Assembly: GCF_001514495.1 (NCBI RefSeq)
Contig: NZ_BCNM01000001.1
Span: 1-64,000 of the forward strand
Length of the DNA stretch: 64,000 bases
Origin: Paenibacillus pabuli NBRC 13638
GTDB lineage: Bacteria; Bacillota; Bacilli; Paenibacillales; Paenibacillaceae
Direction of reading: 5' to 3'
The notes below the pieces were generated by a model, which saw nothing but the letters and a program-made list of their open reading frames with translations, made no database searches and was not told the DNA's origin. This document shows positions 46,401 to 57,300 of the stretch, one piece after another (position 1 is the stretch's first letter; each line of letters starts with the position of its first letter). The translations under genes were made by a program, and so were the position numbers.

Positions 46401-48315
46401 AGCAGCGGTTCTAGCCCACCAGGACCCGCAGGGAAATGGAGCGTTATGCGCCTATGTTGTGACCGAAGGCGAAACAGTGTGGACAGCCGCTACCGTTCGG
46501 GACTGGCTGGAAGCGGAATTGCCGGATTATATGATCCCGGCATATGTCGTGCAGCTGGAGCAGCTGCCGCTAACGTCCCATGGCAAGCTGGACCGCAAGG
46601 CATTGCCGGAGCCGGACCACCATCTGCCTGCCGGACCGGAGACGGAAGCACCGCGCAGCGAGGTGGAGCGCATACTGGTGGACGTTTGGCGTGATGTACT
46701 GAACATGGAGGAGCTGGGCATCAATCACCAGTTCTTTGTCTCCGGGGGAGACTCCATCAAGGCACTCCAGATCGGATCACGTCTGGCTCGGGCGGGACTG
46801 CGGATGGAGGTCCGGGATTTGTTTGCCTATCCGAAGATCCGGGATCTTTCCCCATATGTGAAATGGGATCAGCGTGAGCGTCGGAGCCAGGAGCCTGTGG
46901 AAGGGGAAGTGCAGCTGACCCCGATTCAGCAGTGGTTTTTTGCGAACAATACAGCGGAACGAAGCCACTTCACCCAGTCCTTTATGCTGCACCGGGCGGC
47001 CGGATTCAAGCCGGACGTGCTGGAACAGGTGCTGGACCGATTGCTGGAGCATCATGATGCGCTGCGGATGAGGTATGAGGTGCAAGCGGATGGCAGCATT
47101 CGCCAAATCAACCGTCCAGCGCACACGGGCGAGCGGATGTATACCCTGCACCGGTTTGATATCCGGGGCTGGGATGAACCGGAGCGTCAGGTCTATGAGG
47201 CGGCTACCCGGGTGCAGCAGGCATGCAATCTGGAAGAGGGCAAGCTGGTGCAGGTCGGATGGTTTGAAGCCGAAGATGGTGACCATCTGCTGCTGGCGAT
47301 TCATCATCTGGTCGTGGACGGGGTATCCTGGCGAATCCTGCTGGAGGACATGGAAGTGCTGTATCAGCAGGCGGAGCGGGGAGAAGAGCTGGATGCGGGC
47401 GAGAAGACCGACTCTTACAAGCGTTTCGCAGAAGCCTTGCAGGATTACGCGAACAGTCCGGGGGCCGCGAAGGAGCGAGCCTACTGGAGCAGGCTTGCGG
47501 CGGAGGGGGCTGGACTGAACCTGGGAGAGCGGAAAGAAACGGCAGGGCCGGATCGATTTGCGGACAGCCATACCCTGCAAAGTACGTTGAGTGCGGAAGT
47601 AACCCAGCAGTTGCTGCGAGAGAGCAACCGGGCCTACCAGACGGAGATTAATGATCTGTTACTCAGTGCGCTGTACCTTGCAGTGCGGAAGCTAACGGGT
47701 GAGCTGAAGCTGAAAGTGAACCTGGAAGGCCATGGACGGGAGGATGTGCTGGAAGGTATCGATGTCAGTCGCACCGTGGGCTGGTTTACGACCCTGTACC
47801 CGGTTCTGTTGGAGGGAGAAGCGGAGGACGAACTTTCGACCACCATCAAACGAGTGAAAGAAGGATTGCGCAAGGTACCTCATAAGGGCTTCAGCTATGG
47901 AGCGCTGAAATATGTGGCCCGGATGCCGGAGTTACAGGCGGAGAAGAAGGCTCCAATTCTGTTTAACTATTTGGGGGAGATCGGAGCATCTGCACAATCC
48001 GGGTGGGTTCATGCTTCGCATTTTAAACCAGGAGAAAGCATGGGCGATCATATTGCCCGCACTAATCCGATTGAGCTGAATGCATCCATCTATAACGGAA
48101 GCCTGACCCTTAGCACAACCTATACCAAGGCTGCGTTTTCAGAAGAAATGATTCTTAATTTAAACCAAAATTATATCGAGGCGCTTGAACAGGTGGTTCA
48201 GCACTGTGTCAACAAAGAACATGCAGAGAAGACATCTTCCGACTATGGATTTAGTGATTTGTCATTAGAGGATCTTGAAGATTTATTAAGCGAGTATGAG
48301 CTGATTGAGGATTAA
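40477..48315 (+). CDS. bacB: bacitracin-type synthetase 2 (BacB-like NRPS, modules 6-7)
   Basis: This 2612-residue protein has the size and layout of BacB. Residues 1-55 form a TubC-like N-terminal docking domain, followed by C6 73-505, A6 518-1005, T6 1022-1092, C7 1108-1535, A7 1558-2045, T7 2058-2128, E7 2140-2588 and a C-terminal COM donor helix (2592-2612, LSLEDLEDLLSEYELIED). A6 reads DAESIGSVC, the Lys code of BacB. A7 reads DGITIGAVA, unlike the Orn code DVGEIGSVD of BacB, so residue 7 should not be ornithine. E7 makes residue 7 D-configured. The C7 active-site motif is HHLISDA rather than HHxxxDG (Ala1239). From A7 motif A8 through most of E7 the gene is almost identical to module 9 of the next gene. 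The ATG at 40477 has AAAGGA 13 nt upstream. Confidence 0.92.
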   Translation: MNIAEFMNHLQKKNVKLYHQDGKIKMIGPRDEINADLKSQIKEHKQALIQFLIHQEEVWNAPIPKAQESTNEMYPLSRAQKRMYILHQMDDQGIAYNIPMAVKLTGPLELDLLEEAIGRVIERHEALRTSFVDDQGEPAQKIRPQIRFKLDFSERNESDLFVKIKQFIRPFDLKQAPLLRAELVRLDQDQHVLLMDMHHIVSDGMSFALFLNELAELYSGKALTPAAIQYKDYVAWEKAKERSGAQQKQETYWLDTLSGELPQLQMPLDYARPPEQNVAGQRIVTELDQELTRNLQRLADEHDVTMYMLLLSAYTVLLSKYTGQKDIIVGTPIAGRSHDHLKSVIGLFTNTIATRHKIEPDQTFDAFLNQVRRHTLSAYENQDYPFDELIEKLNLPIDRSRHTLFDTMFDLQHAEDYVFQLGQLQAEMCEFDLPVSKFDLSLSVIHYGSHMKLDLQYASKLFAQNSMERFLSHLVNVLNEIVLNAGQKVSQLRMLSRQEEEQVLYQFNSKRVDSYQGTLNDWFEERAAHAPERIAVVHGNRSMSYEQLNERVNKLARLLRMKGVKPNSIVGVMVERSLDMIVGILAVLKAGAAYLPIDPELPDDRILYMLRDSEAVLLLNGCPLRGKIRITSELAMEDPEIERMESSNPERVNHQGDLAYVIYTSGSTGTPKGVMTTHGNVLNYISAFLDRVPLTEEDAVLQVVSFSFDAFTEEVFPLLAVSGRIVLSDKLNETHVDDLVMQIEKENITVLSCSPLLLNELDKNRHLRPHANMKFISGGDVLKYEYVRNMVRSAQVYNSYGPTEATVCATYYRVMPQDQGRVSIPIGSPLGNVDVFILDEYQQPVPIGVAGELYIGGAGVAKGYLHLAELTQSRFIDHLLVSGNTMYRTGDMGRWLPDGTIEFLGRNDEQIKIRGYRVEIREVEHHLAAHPDVSDAVVTDQKDPQGQLCLCAYIVWNSPDHGHGFDELKTHARERLPAYMIPSWFMSLEKIPRTLNGKADLNVLPKPNMESTAHTTYAAPSNELECILASIWEEVLDLRPIGVDHHFFELGGQSLRAFAMMSAIQRKLDIRITLKDIFNMPTIRELAAWLQTVETQHTFQIQKATHKPHYPLSAAQRRLYILDRVQQTGLMYNMPLIIRLSKEAEQQRMEQTLLEIIRRHEGLRTSFTEMDDGPVQRIHAQVNFNLLVGNGLEQDLDSFIHSFIQPFDLEKAPLFRAALWRTEISQYLCLDMHHLISDAVSMDILIQEIGQIYEHKRLAPLTLQYKDYAEWSLAPEQQEQRQEHQQYWTDVLKGELPVLNLPLDFSRPAIQSHEGNRLQFAVDSQLTQRLRLLAAENGVTLFVLLLTAYTILLARYTSQDDIIIGTTVAGREHPELEDMVGMFVNTLALRFYPEPDMTVQQLLHHIKDTTLDGFSHQDYPFDELVSQLEVKRDASRSPLFDTLFTLQAEKTIVMDANGLLAEYYPFSHPTAKFDLSVTALETADGIEMFYGYASRLFKQDTMERLAGHYNEILKDIVNGTQCTIGEINLVTEKERQLLLHQFNNNARDYANRKPVPEQIADHGIHFPNKVAVVYDGQKLTYSELNERAADVAEALQELGVHKQMPVGIMMDRSLEMMVGLLGILKAGGAYMPLDPAFPEDRIRYMLEDSGASVVVTQEHLLSQVKKYSHSIKTLVLDSSWSPLQSIEEKGDRQARNGVSQIKHDDHDLAYIIYTSGSTGLPKGVLIEHGSFANFCYGFIEAQQITERDRAANYLQITFDGSIIDIFPALVVGAELHIIPSQLRLDMSQLNAYMNAHSITLITLPPKVCEVFIHQPNTSLRLLIAGGEQLKLSFLPDYPLINAYGPTENTVATTYQRVDQVQGNIPIGKPLPNIWTYVMNSDHQLCPVGVTGELYIAGNSVARGYLNNPELTAEKFVDNPHEPGGKMYRTGDLVRWLPDGSLQFMGRTDQQVKIRGYRIELGEIEQQLLKHPAIREAAVLAHQDPQGNGALCAYVVTEGETVWTAATVRDWLEAELPDYMIPAYVVQLEQLPLTSHGKLDRKALPEPDHHLPAGPETEAPRSEVERILVDVWRDVLNMEELGINHQFFVSGGDSIKALQIGSRLARAGLRMEVRDLFAYPKIRDLSPYVKWDQRERRSQEPVEGEVQLTPIQQWFFANNTAERSHFTQSFMLHRAAGFKPDVLEQVLDRLLEHHDALRMRYEVQADGSIRQINRPAHTGERMYTLHRFDIRGWDEPERQVYEAATRVQQACNLEEGKLVQVGWFEAEDGDHLLLAIHHLVVDGVSWRILLEDMEVLYQQAERGEELDAGEKTDSYKRFAEALQDYANSPGAAKERAYWSRLAAEGAGLNLGERKETAGPDRFADSHTLQSTLSAEVTQQLLRESNRAYQTEINDLLLSALYLAVRKLTGELKLKVNLEGHGREDVLEGIDVSRTVGWFTTLYPVLLEGEAEDELSTTIKRVKEGLRKVPHKGFSYGALKYVARMPELQAEKKAPILFNYLGEIGASAQSGWVHASHFKPGESMGDHIARTNPIELNASIYNGSLTLSTTYTKAAFSEEMILNLNQNYIEALEQVVQHCVNKEHAEKTSSDYGFSDLSLEDLEDLLSEYELIED
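40695..43750 (+). other. NRPS module 6: C - A - T, predicted Lys
   Basis: The condensation domain has HHIVSDG. The A-domain pocket reads DAESIGSVC, identical to the BacB Lys code. In bacitracin the side-chain amine of Lys6 closes the ring with residue 12. The carrier has GGQSLR. Confidence 0.9.
43800..48240 (+). other. NRPS module 7: C - A - T - E, D-residue of unknown identity (not Orn)
   Basis: The A-domain pocket reads DGITIGAVA. It lacks the acidic residues of the BacB Orn code and has the T-x-G-A-V pattern of large hydrophobic or aromatic pockets. The condensation motif is HHLISDA. The carrier has GGDSIK and the epimerase HHLVVDG. The stretch 46201-47945 matches module 9 almost exactly. 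Confidence 0.8.
46201..47945 (+). repeat. module 7 copy of a 1.74-kb near-identical tract
   Basis: It covers the end of A7 (motifs from A8), T7 and most of E7. It matches 53996-55740 at a constant offset of 7795 nt without gaps. It is visibly GC-richer than the flanking sequence. Confidence 0.9.
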
Positions 48316-48363
48316 TATCTGTCTATTCCATCGCATTATAACCCAGCTTAGGTACGATCCAAT

Positions 48364-48374
48364 AAGGAGATGAT
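48364..48374 (+). promoter_or_regulatory. extended ribosome binding site of the BacC-like gene
   Basis: AAGGAGATGAT closely follows the full anti-Shine-Dalgarno complement and ends 8 nt before ATG 48383, supporting that start. Confidence 0.75.
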
Positions 48375-48382
48375 ATCGGTCC

Positions 48383-51300
48383 ATGAAGGCAAAAGTCGAG
48401 AAAATTTACCCATTATCCCCGATGCAAAAAGGAATGCTGTTTCATGCGCTTGAACATCCGTCCGAAGATGCCTATTTTGAACAAACGGTACTCGATATAC
48501 GCGGGGAGATTCATCCCGAAATTCTGGAGCAAAGCTTCAATCAGTTGCTTGAACGACATGAAATATTGAGAGCGTCTGTTCATACCAAGTTGGAGGAACC
48601 CGTTCATGTTGTACTTGCGAAACGGAGCATCGGGTTTACCTTTCAAGATCTGCGAGGCAGGTCAGACGATGAAATTGCTGCCTTGATGCAAGATTTTATG
48701 GAGAAGGATCGTGCAAAAGGATTTAATTTGTCCAAGGATAGCCTGCTTCGAATTGCTCTGATTTGTACCGGTGAACAGCACTTCCAGATGATCTGGACGT
48801 TTCACCATATGATACTGGACGGTTGGAGCATGGGCATTCTCTTCAACGAATTACTGGATATATATGCTGACAGATCCAATGGCCTACAATCTGAGATGGC
48901 AGATACCCGGCCTTATAGCAATTATATGAAGTGGCTCCAGCAGCAGGACCAGGAAAAGGGGCTTGGTTACTGGGATCATTATCTGTCCGGATACAGTGAG
49001 AAGACTGGGCTGCCTGCAACAAACCGACCTACAAGTGACATGCCGTTTTCCAGAAACGAGAAGAAAATCGAATTTTCTCAAGCCCTCACTACAAAAATGA
49101 AAGAGATGGCGCAGAAACATGCCGTGACACTCCACACCGTCATTCAAGCGATGTGGGGGTTTCTGCTCGCCAAATATAATGATAACGAAGATGCTGTCTT
49201 TGGGACCGTTGTATCCGGGAGGGATGCAGCTGTTGATGGCATCGAGAATATGGTTGGTTTGTTTATCAATACCATTCCTACACGGGTCACTTTTTCGGGA
49301 GAGCAACCATTTGTGGAGCTTATGAAAAAGATTCAATCGGACGCACTGAGCAGTCAGGCGTATCAATATTTAAGTCTGGCCGAAGTGCAGGCCCGCACTG
49401 AACTGAAACATGATCTGCTTGATCATGTCGTTGTGTTTGAGAATTATGCTCTGGATACGAGGAAGATGGCGGAGAGATCCAATCTGGGTTTTGAGATCAA
49501 CGAGATCACTGGAGAGGAACGAACCAACTATCCGTTTACGATGGCTGCTGGACTTGGGGAGAAATTGACGCTGCTGCTCATTTATGATGAACATGTTTAT
49601 GAGTCGGCTCTGATGGATCAGATTGAGAAGCATATGAAAGCGATTGTCCATCAAATTACATCAGATGAGAGTATCCAGATCCAGGACATTACGCTGGTTG
49701 GGGACGATGAAATTACGATGCTTGAAAGGTTTTCAAATGGGGCTGTGACGGATTATCCCAAATGGAAAACCATATCCCAGCTTTTTGATGAACAAGTCCA
49801 GAAGACACCACATGCCACCGCCCTTATCATGGATGAAGCCCATATCACCTACCGTGAATTGCAGGAAAAAGCGGAGCAAATGGCATCCCGGTTATATCAA
49901 TTTGGGCTACCTGAACATGCGGTGGTAGGAATGCTGGCAGACCGATCGGTAGATATGATCGCGGGCATACTTGGGATTCTGAAAGCAGGGGCAGCTTATC
50001 TTCCCATGGACCCGAGCTGGCCGGAAGAAAGAATAAGTCATATGCTTCAGGACAGCAGGGCTGCGATGCTCCTGACATCGCCAGAATGGATCAGCCAGGC
50101 ACCGCCTGATTTTCCATGGTTACCGCTGAATGTCAACGCTATGGATCAGATGCCTGCGGTCATGGAAATGGCGGCTGCCACACAGGTAATGGAAGTGAAG
50201 CATGACAAGGAGAGCCGCATGGATGATCTGGCATACATGATCTATACGTCTGGCTCCACCGGATTACCCAAAGGCGTAATGATCTCTCATGCAAATGTCA
50301 TTCGGGTTGTATGTGAGACGGACTACATCGATATTTGCCCGGAAGATCGGATATTGCAGCTTTCCAATTATGCGTTTGACGGATCGGTTTTTGATATTTT
50401 TGGCGCACTTTTGAACGGAGCCAGTCTGGTTCTGCTCAAACAGGATACGGTTCTGGACACCCAGGCGCTCGCTGAGGTTATCGTGCATGAGAAGGTCACG
50501 GTTTCTTTCATGACGACCGCACTGTTTAACCTGCTTGTTGATCGTGAGCCGGAGTGTCTTCGCGGCTTCCGCAAAGTTTTGTTTGGGGGCGAGCGGGCAT
50601 CCGTAGCCCAGGCCAGGAAAGGACTGGACATTCTCGGCCCGGACCGACTGATTCACGTATACGGACCAACAGAAAGTACGGTATTTGCTACAGCTTATCC
50701 CATCCGTTCCATCGATACAGGGGTCACCAACCTTCCCATCGGAAAACCGATTGCCAATACCTCGGTCTGGGTGATGGACCGGTACCATAATCCCGTTCCA
50801 GCCGGTATTCCAGGGGAATTATGTATTTCCGGTGATGGTTTAAGTTTGGGATATTTGAATAACAAGGAGCTAACGGAATCCCGATTCGTTCCCCATCCCT
50901 TGCTTGAGGGAAAACGGATGTATCGAACAGGGGACCGGGTACGTCGTCTCCGAAACGGAGATATTGAATTTCTTGAACGCCTGGACCATCAGGTGAAATT
51001 GCGTGGTTACCGCATCGAGCTTGGCGAAATTGAGCATGTTCTGCTGGAGCATGAAGGCATTCGCGAAGGGATCGTAGTGACGAGAAAAGATAAAGCAAAT
51101 CAGGATATATTGATTGCCTATCTAAAGGCTGATCCAGAGCTGACTTTAGCCGGGATTCGTACGTATGTATCGGAGCGCCTGCCGGACTACATGGTTCCTT
51201 CTTATTTTATCCTGCTCGATGAGCTTCCCTTAACTGGAAATGGGAAGATTGACCGCAGGGCGCTGCCTGAGCCGGCAGATTGCATGGATCACTTGAAGCA

Positions 51301-54300
51301 TGACCAATATGAAGCACCAAGTACGGTGCTGGAAAATCGCATTTGCACGATATGGAAAGAAATTTTGGGAGTGCCCATTGCGGGGGTTCATGATCACTTC
51401 TTTGAGTCCGGCGGTCATTCACTTAAAGCGACAGCACTGGCATCACGAATTCACAAAGAGATTCAGGTGATGGTGCCGATTCGACAGCTTTTCCTTGCTC
51501 CAACCATCCGAGGAATTGCCAATTACATTAAATCTGCTGCCAAAGAGGATTATCTTTCCATCCAGCCGGCCGAATCAAAGTCCTATTATGCACTCTCTTC
51601 TGCTCAGCGCAGACTTCATATGCTTCATCAGATTTCGGATACCGGAACTTCATATAATATGCCTGCAGTGATGAAGGTATCTGGCAGACTAGACGTAATG
51701 CGATTTGAAGAGGCATTCCGGCAATTGGTGCAGAGACATGAGTCATTCAGGACGTCCTTTGTCATTGTAGATGGCGAACCCGTCCAACGAATTCATTCAG
51801 ATGTTCCGTTTGCTGTTGAACATATTGAACGTGGAAACCGATCTCTGGAAGAAACGCTTTCCGATCGAATTCGCCCATTCGAGCTGGACAAGGCCCCGTT
51901 AATGCGGATCGAACTCATGAAAATCAGTGAACAGGAACATGTAGTGGTGATGGACATGCATCACATTATCGCAGATGGTGTGTCAACGGGGGTGCTTGTT
52001 CAGGAGTTCCGTGAATTGTATGAGGGGAAAACTCTGCCTGAGCTGAAGTTACAGTACAAGGATTATTCGGAGTGGCAGAAGGATTGGTTTAACAGTGAAG
52101 GACTCAAGACACAGGAAACCTACTGGCTAAATCGATTCGAGGGAGAAATTCCGGTCCTTCAATTGCCGACAGACTGGCCAAGGCCGCAAGTATATTCTTT
52201 TAAAGGAAATCGGGTGCAATTTTCATGTGACGAACAGCTTACACGCGAACTGCATCAATTGGCCAGAGATCATGAAGCGACATTATATATGGTACTGCTG
52301 GCTGCTTATACAACTTTACTCTCCAGATATTCAGGACAAGATGACATTGTTGTGGGATCTCCGATTGCGGGGCGTAAACACGCAGATCTCCAGCAGGTGA
52401 TCGGTATGTTTGTTAATACACTTGCTATGCGCAATTATCCTGTAGCAAAACGGTCCTTTAGTGAGTTCCTTGGAGAAGTGAAGGAAAATGCATTACAGGC
52501 TTATGAAAATCAGGATTATCCGCTTGATGAGCTCATCAACAAGCTTCATGTCTCAAGAGACAGAAGCAGAAACGCATTGGTGGATACGATGTTTGTGCTG
52601 CAAAATCTGGAGCTTGAGCGTACATCCGGACAACAATGGGGTGATTTACACGTTGAGCCTTATGAGACGGAGCTGCCTATTGCCAAATTTGATCTGACCC
52701 TTGCTGCGGTCGAACAGAATGGCCGCCTTGAGTTTGAACTGGAATATTGCAGTGACCTGTTCTCCCTTCAAACGGTTGAAAACATGAGCCAACACTTTAT
52801 TCAATTATTAAAAGGGATATTAAGCAATCCCCACGGCAAGCTGGGTGAGTATGAAGTTGTATCTGAGGAAGAGAAGCAGATACTACAGCATGTTTATAAT
52901 GATAACGCCCGCTCTTATCCGCTGCACCAGCGGGTATACGATTGGATTGCGCAATATGCTGTACGGACACCTGATCAGGTTGCGGTTGTCCATGACGGCA
53001 GAAGCATGACCTATCATGAACTGAATGAAGCGGCGATTTTGCTTGCAGACCGCCTGCGTCAGCGTGGTGTAACCAGAGAAACGGTCGTTGGTATTATGAT
53101 GGATCGGTCTGTAGAAATGATTGCGGGCATTCTCGGAATTATGAAATCGGGAGGGGCATATTTACCACTGGACCCATCAACTCCGGTTGAGCGAATCCGG
53201 TACATGCTTCGGGATAGCGGAGCAGGACTGGTTGTGACCCAGAGCCATTGGACGGAGCAGCTCCGGGCTGCTGATTCCGAATGTGTGCCATTCATTCTGG
53301 ATGAGGCAGCATTGAAGGATTGGAATGCTGCAGCATCGCTTCAAATTCCGTCTGTGGCTGATTCGGCAGCGATGACAGCAAGTCCTGACGATTTGGCATA
53401 TATTATCTACACATCAGGCTCCACGGGTCAGCCAAAGGGGGTACAGGTTGAGCAAAGCGCCTTGACCAACTTCTGTTGTGGATATATAGATGCTTTACAG
53501 TTAACAGAGAAAGACCGGGTTGCAAACTATCTTCAAATGACCTTTGACGCTTCTATAAGTGAAATTTTCCCGGCATTGATGTCAGGGGCGACGCTTCATA
53601 TCATTCCGGCCGATCGGAGACTGGATCTTTCGAGGCTGGATGAGTACGTAAAGGAGCATGGAATAACGGTTGCAACGCTATCTTCCAAGGTATGTGAATC
53701 CTTTATTGAACTGCCGAACTCGTCGTTGCGTTTGCTTGTCTCGGGGGGAGAACAGCTCAAACTTCATGCCCTTCCGAATTACAGGCTGATCAACGCTTAC
53801 GGGCCGACGGAAAATACGGTGGTTACCACTCTGCATGAAGTCCATTCCTTAGAGGCTGTCATTCCCATAGGCAAACCTTTTACGAATACAAGAATTTTTA
53901 TTTTGAATGATCATCTTCAATTCTGTCCAACAGGCGTGACAGGAGAGATGTACATTGCGGGTCAAAGTTTGGCAAGAGGTTATTTGAATAATCCAGAACT
54001 GACAGCTGAGAAATTTGTGGACAACCCGCATGAACCTGGCGGCAAAATGTACCGGACAGGTGATCTGGTGCGCTGGCTGCCTGGTGGCAACCTGCAATTT
54101 ATGGGGCGTACCGATCAACAGGTGAAAATCCGTGGCTATCGGATTGAGCTTGGCGAGATCGAGCAGCAACTGCTGAAACATCCGGCCATCCGGGAAGCAG
54201 CAGTTCTGGCTCATCAGGACTCGCATGGAAATGGGGCGTTATGCGCCTATGTTGTATCCGAAGGCGAGGCAGTGTGGACAGCCGCTACTGTTCGGGACTG

Positions 54301-57300
54301 GCTGGAAGCGGAGCTGCCGGAATATATGATCCCGGCATATGTCGTGCAGCTGGAGCAGCTGCCGCTGACGTCCCATGGCAAGCTGGACCGCAAGGCGCTG
54401 CCGGAGCCGGATCACCATCTGCCTGCCGGACCGGAGACGGAAGCACCGCGCAGCGAGGTGGAGCGCATACTGGTGGACGTGTGGCGTGACGTGCTAAACA
54501 TGGAGGAGCTGGGTATCAATCACCAGTTCTTTGTCTCCGGGGGAGACTCCATCAAGGCACTCCAGATCGGATCACGTCTGGCTCGGGCAGGACTGCGGAT
54601 GGAGGTCCGGGATTTGTTTGCCTATCCGAAGATTCGGGATCTTTCCCCGTATGTGAAATGGGATCAGCGGGAGCGCATTGACCAGGAGCCGGTGGAAGGG
54701 GAAGTGCAGCTGACTCCGATTCAGCAGTGGTTTTTTGCGAACAATACAGCGGAACGAAACCACTTCACCCAGTCCTTTATGCTGCACCGGGCGGCCGGGT
54801 TCAAGCCGGACGTGCTGGAACAGGTGCTGGACCGGCTGCTGGAGCATCATGATGCGCTGCGCATGAGGTATGAGGTGCAAGCAGACGGCAGCATCCGACA
54901 ATTCAACCGTCCCGTGCCTACCGGGGAGCGGATGTATACCCTGCACCGGTTTGATACACGGGGCTGGGATGAACCGGAGCGTCAGGTCTATGAAGCGGCT
55001 ACCCGGGTGCAGCAGGCATGCAATCTGGAAGAGGGCAAGCTGGTGCAGGTCGGATGGTTTGAAGCCGAAGATGGTGACCATCTGCTGCTGGCGATTCATC
55101 ACCTGGTCGTGGACGGGGTATCCTGGCGAATCCTGCTGGAGGATATGGAAGTGCTGTATCAGCAGGCGGAGCGGGGAGAAGAGCTGGATGCGGGGGAGAA
55201 GACGGACTCTTACCAGCGCTTTGCGGAAGCTGTGCAGGAGTACGCGAACAGCCCACAGGCTGCGAAGGAGCGAGCCTACTGGAGCAGGCTTGCCGCGGAG
55301 GGAGCTGGACTGAACCTGGGAGAACGGGAGGAAGCGGCAGGCCCGGATCGATTCACGGACAGCCAAACCCTGCAAAGCACCCTGAGTGCGGAGGTCACCC
55401 GGCAGTTGCTGCGGGAGAGCAACCGGGCATACCAGACGGAGATTAATGATCTGCTGCTCAGTGCGCTGTACCTTGCGGTGCGGAAGCTGACAGGCGAGCT
55501 GAAGCTGAAAGTGAACCTGGAAGGCCATGGCCGGGAAGATGTGCTGGAGGGGATCGATGTCAGTCGCACCGTGGGCTGGTTTACAACGCTGTACCCAGTG
55601 CTGCTGGAAGGAGAGGCAGAGGACGAACTTTCGACCACGATCAAACGGGTGAAAGAGGGATTGCGGAAGGTACCACATAAAGGCTTCAGCTATGGAGCAC
55701 TGAAATATGTGGCCCGGATGCCGGAATTGCAGACGGAGCGTCCAGCATCCATTTCGTTTAACTATCTCGGCGAGATGGACGGAGGCATGATTGGGGAAGC
55801 CATGTTCAGGGAGTCCCGTTTCTCTACGGGGCAAACGATTGGTGGCAATATCGCCCGAAATAACCCGATTGAACTGAATACCTTCGTATCGGGTGGGAAG
55901 TTACATCTCAACGTAACTGCAAACCAAACTGCGGTGGACATGCCGCTTGTAAGCAGGTTTGCAGAGACGTTTTTCGAACGATTAACGGAAATTGTGGACC
56001 ATTGCTTGTCTCAGCATGAAACGACATATACGCCTTCCGACTATGGTGATCCAAACCTAGGACTGGAGGAGTTAGATCTTATTAAGTCAGCCTGTTCGGG
56101 CGTGATCATTGAGCGGATTTATCCGTTAACCAATATGCAGCAAGGCATGCTCTTTCACGCGATGGAGGATGTGTCATCAACTGCGTATTTCCAGCAAACG
56201 GTCATGGAGATCCGCGGGGAAGTGAACCCGGATTACTTGCAATCCAGCTTTAACGAGCTCATGAACAGACATGAAGCATTGAGAGCTTCATTCATACATC
56301 AAGATTTGGAAGAACCGAGACAGGTCATTATGCAAAACCTCACCATTGAATTTGAACAGCAAGACTGGCGAGGTTTGGAGAAAGATCAGTCAGCAGCGCA
56401 ATTGAATACTTTTTTACGTCAGGATAAGGCTCGCGGTTTCCGTCTGGATACACAGCCACTCATGCGTGCAGCTCTGTTTCGCACCACTGATCAATCCTAC
56501 ACTCTTGTATGGAGCCATCATCATATTTTGCTGGATGGATGGTGTCTGGGAATTATATTATCCGAGCTGTTCCAGATCTATAAGGCCAAACTTGAGAATA
56601 AAGCGCACAATCTGAAGGAGCCGAAACGATATCATCATTACATTGAATGGCTCACTCGTCAGGACAAGGATGAGGCCCAAGCGTATTGGAGACGTTATCT
56701 GGAGAATTATGACACACAGTCGAGTGTTCCAGGTTCGCTTCTTACAGAGCATGATGTTCCGTATTTGCGAAAAGAACAGACGATATCTTTGGGACAGGAG
56801 TTAACCCGCCAATTAAATGAAATAGGTGCTCGTTATGGTGTGACGTTGAATACCGTCATTCAATGTATCTGGGGTCTGGTGCTCGCCAGATACAATGATA
56901 CGGAAGACGTCATATTTGGAACCGTAGTCTCTGGCAGAGAAGCGCCAGTTGAAGGCATAGAAGAGATGATCGGATTGTTCATCAATACGATTCCTGTTCG
57001 GATTGGTTACCCGCATCAAAAGCATTTTGGCGACGTACTCCAGGCCGTTCAGAAACAAGCTGTTGAAAGTCAGCAATTCAATTATTTGAATTTGGCTGAG
57101 GTTCAGGCATTGAGCGACCTCAACAAGGAATTAATGGATCACGTCTTCGTATTTGAGAACTATGCCCTGGATCATGGAGCTGTTCAACAATCCAGCACGG
57201 GGGTTGGTTTTGAAATTACCGGACTGCATGCGGAGGAACAGAGCAACTATGGATTCCTGATTTCAGCAACACCTGGTGACAGTCTGACCCTTGTGATTAC

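Noticed and set aside
54572..55834. 420-codon open frame on the minus strand inside the third NRPS gene
   Set aside because: It is antisense to conserved A, T and E domains in a GC-rich stretch and shows no recognisable protein family; it is a coding shadow.
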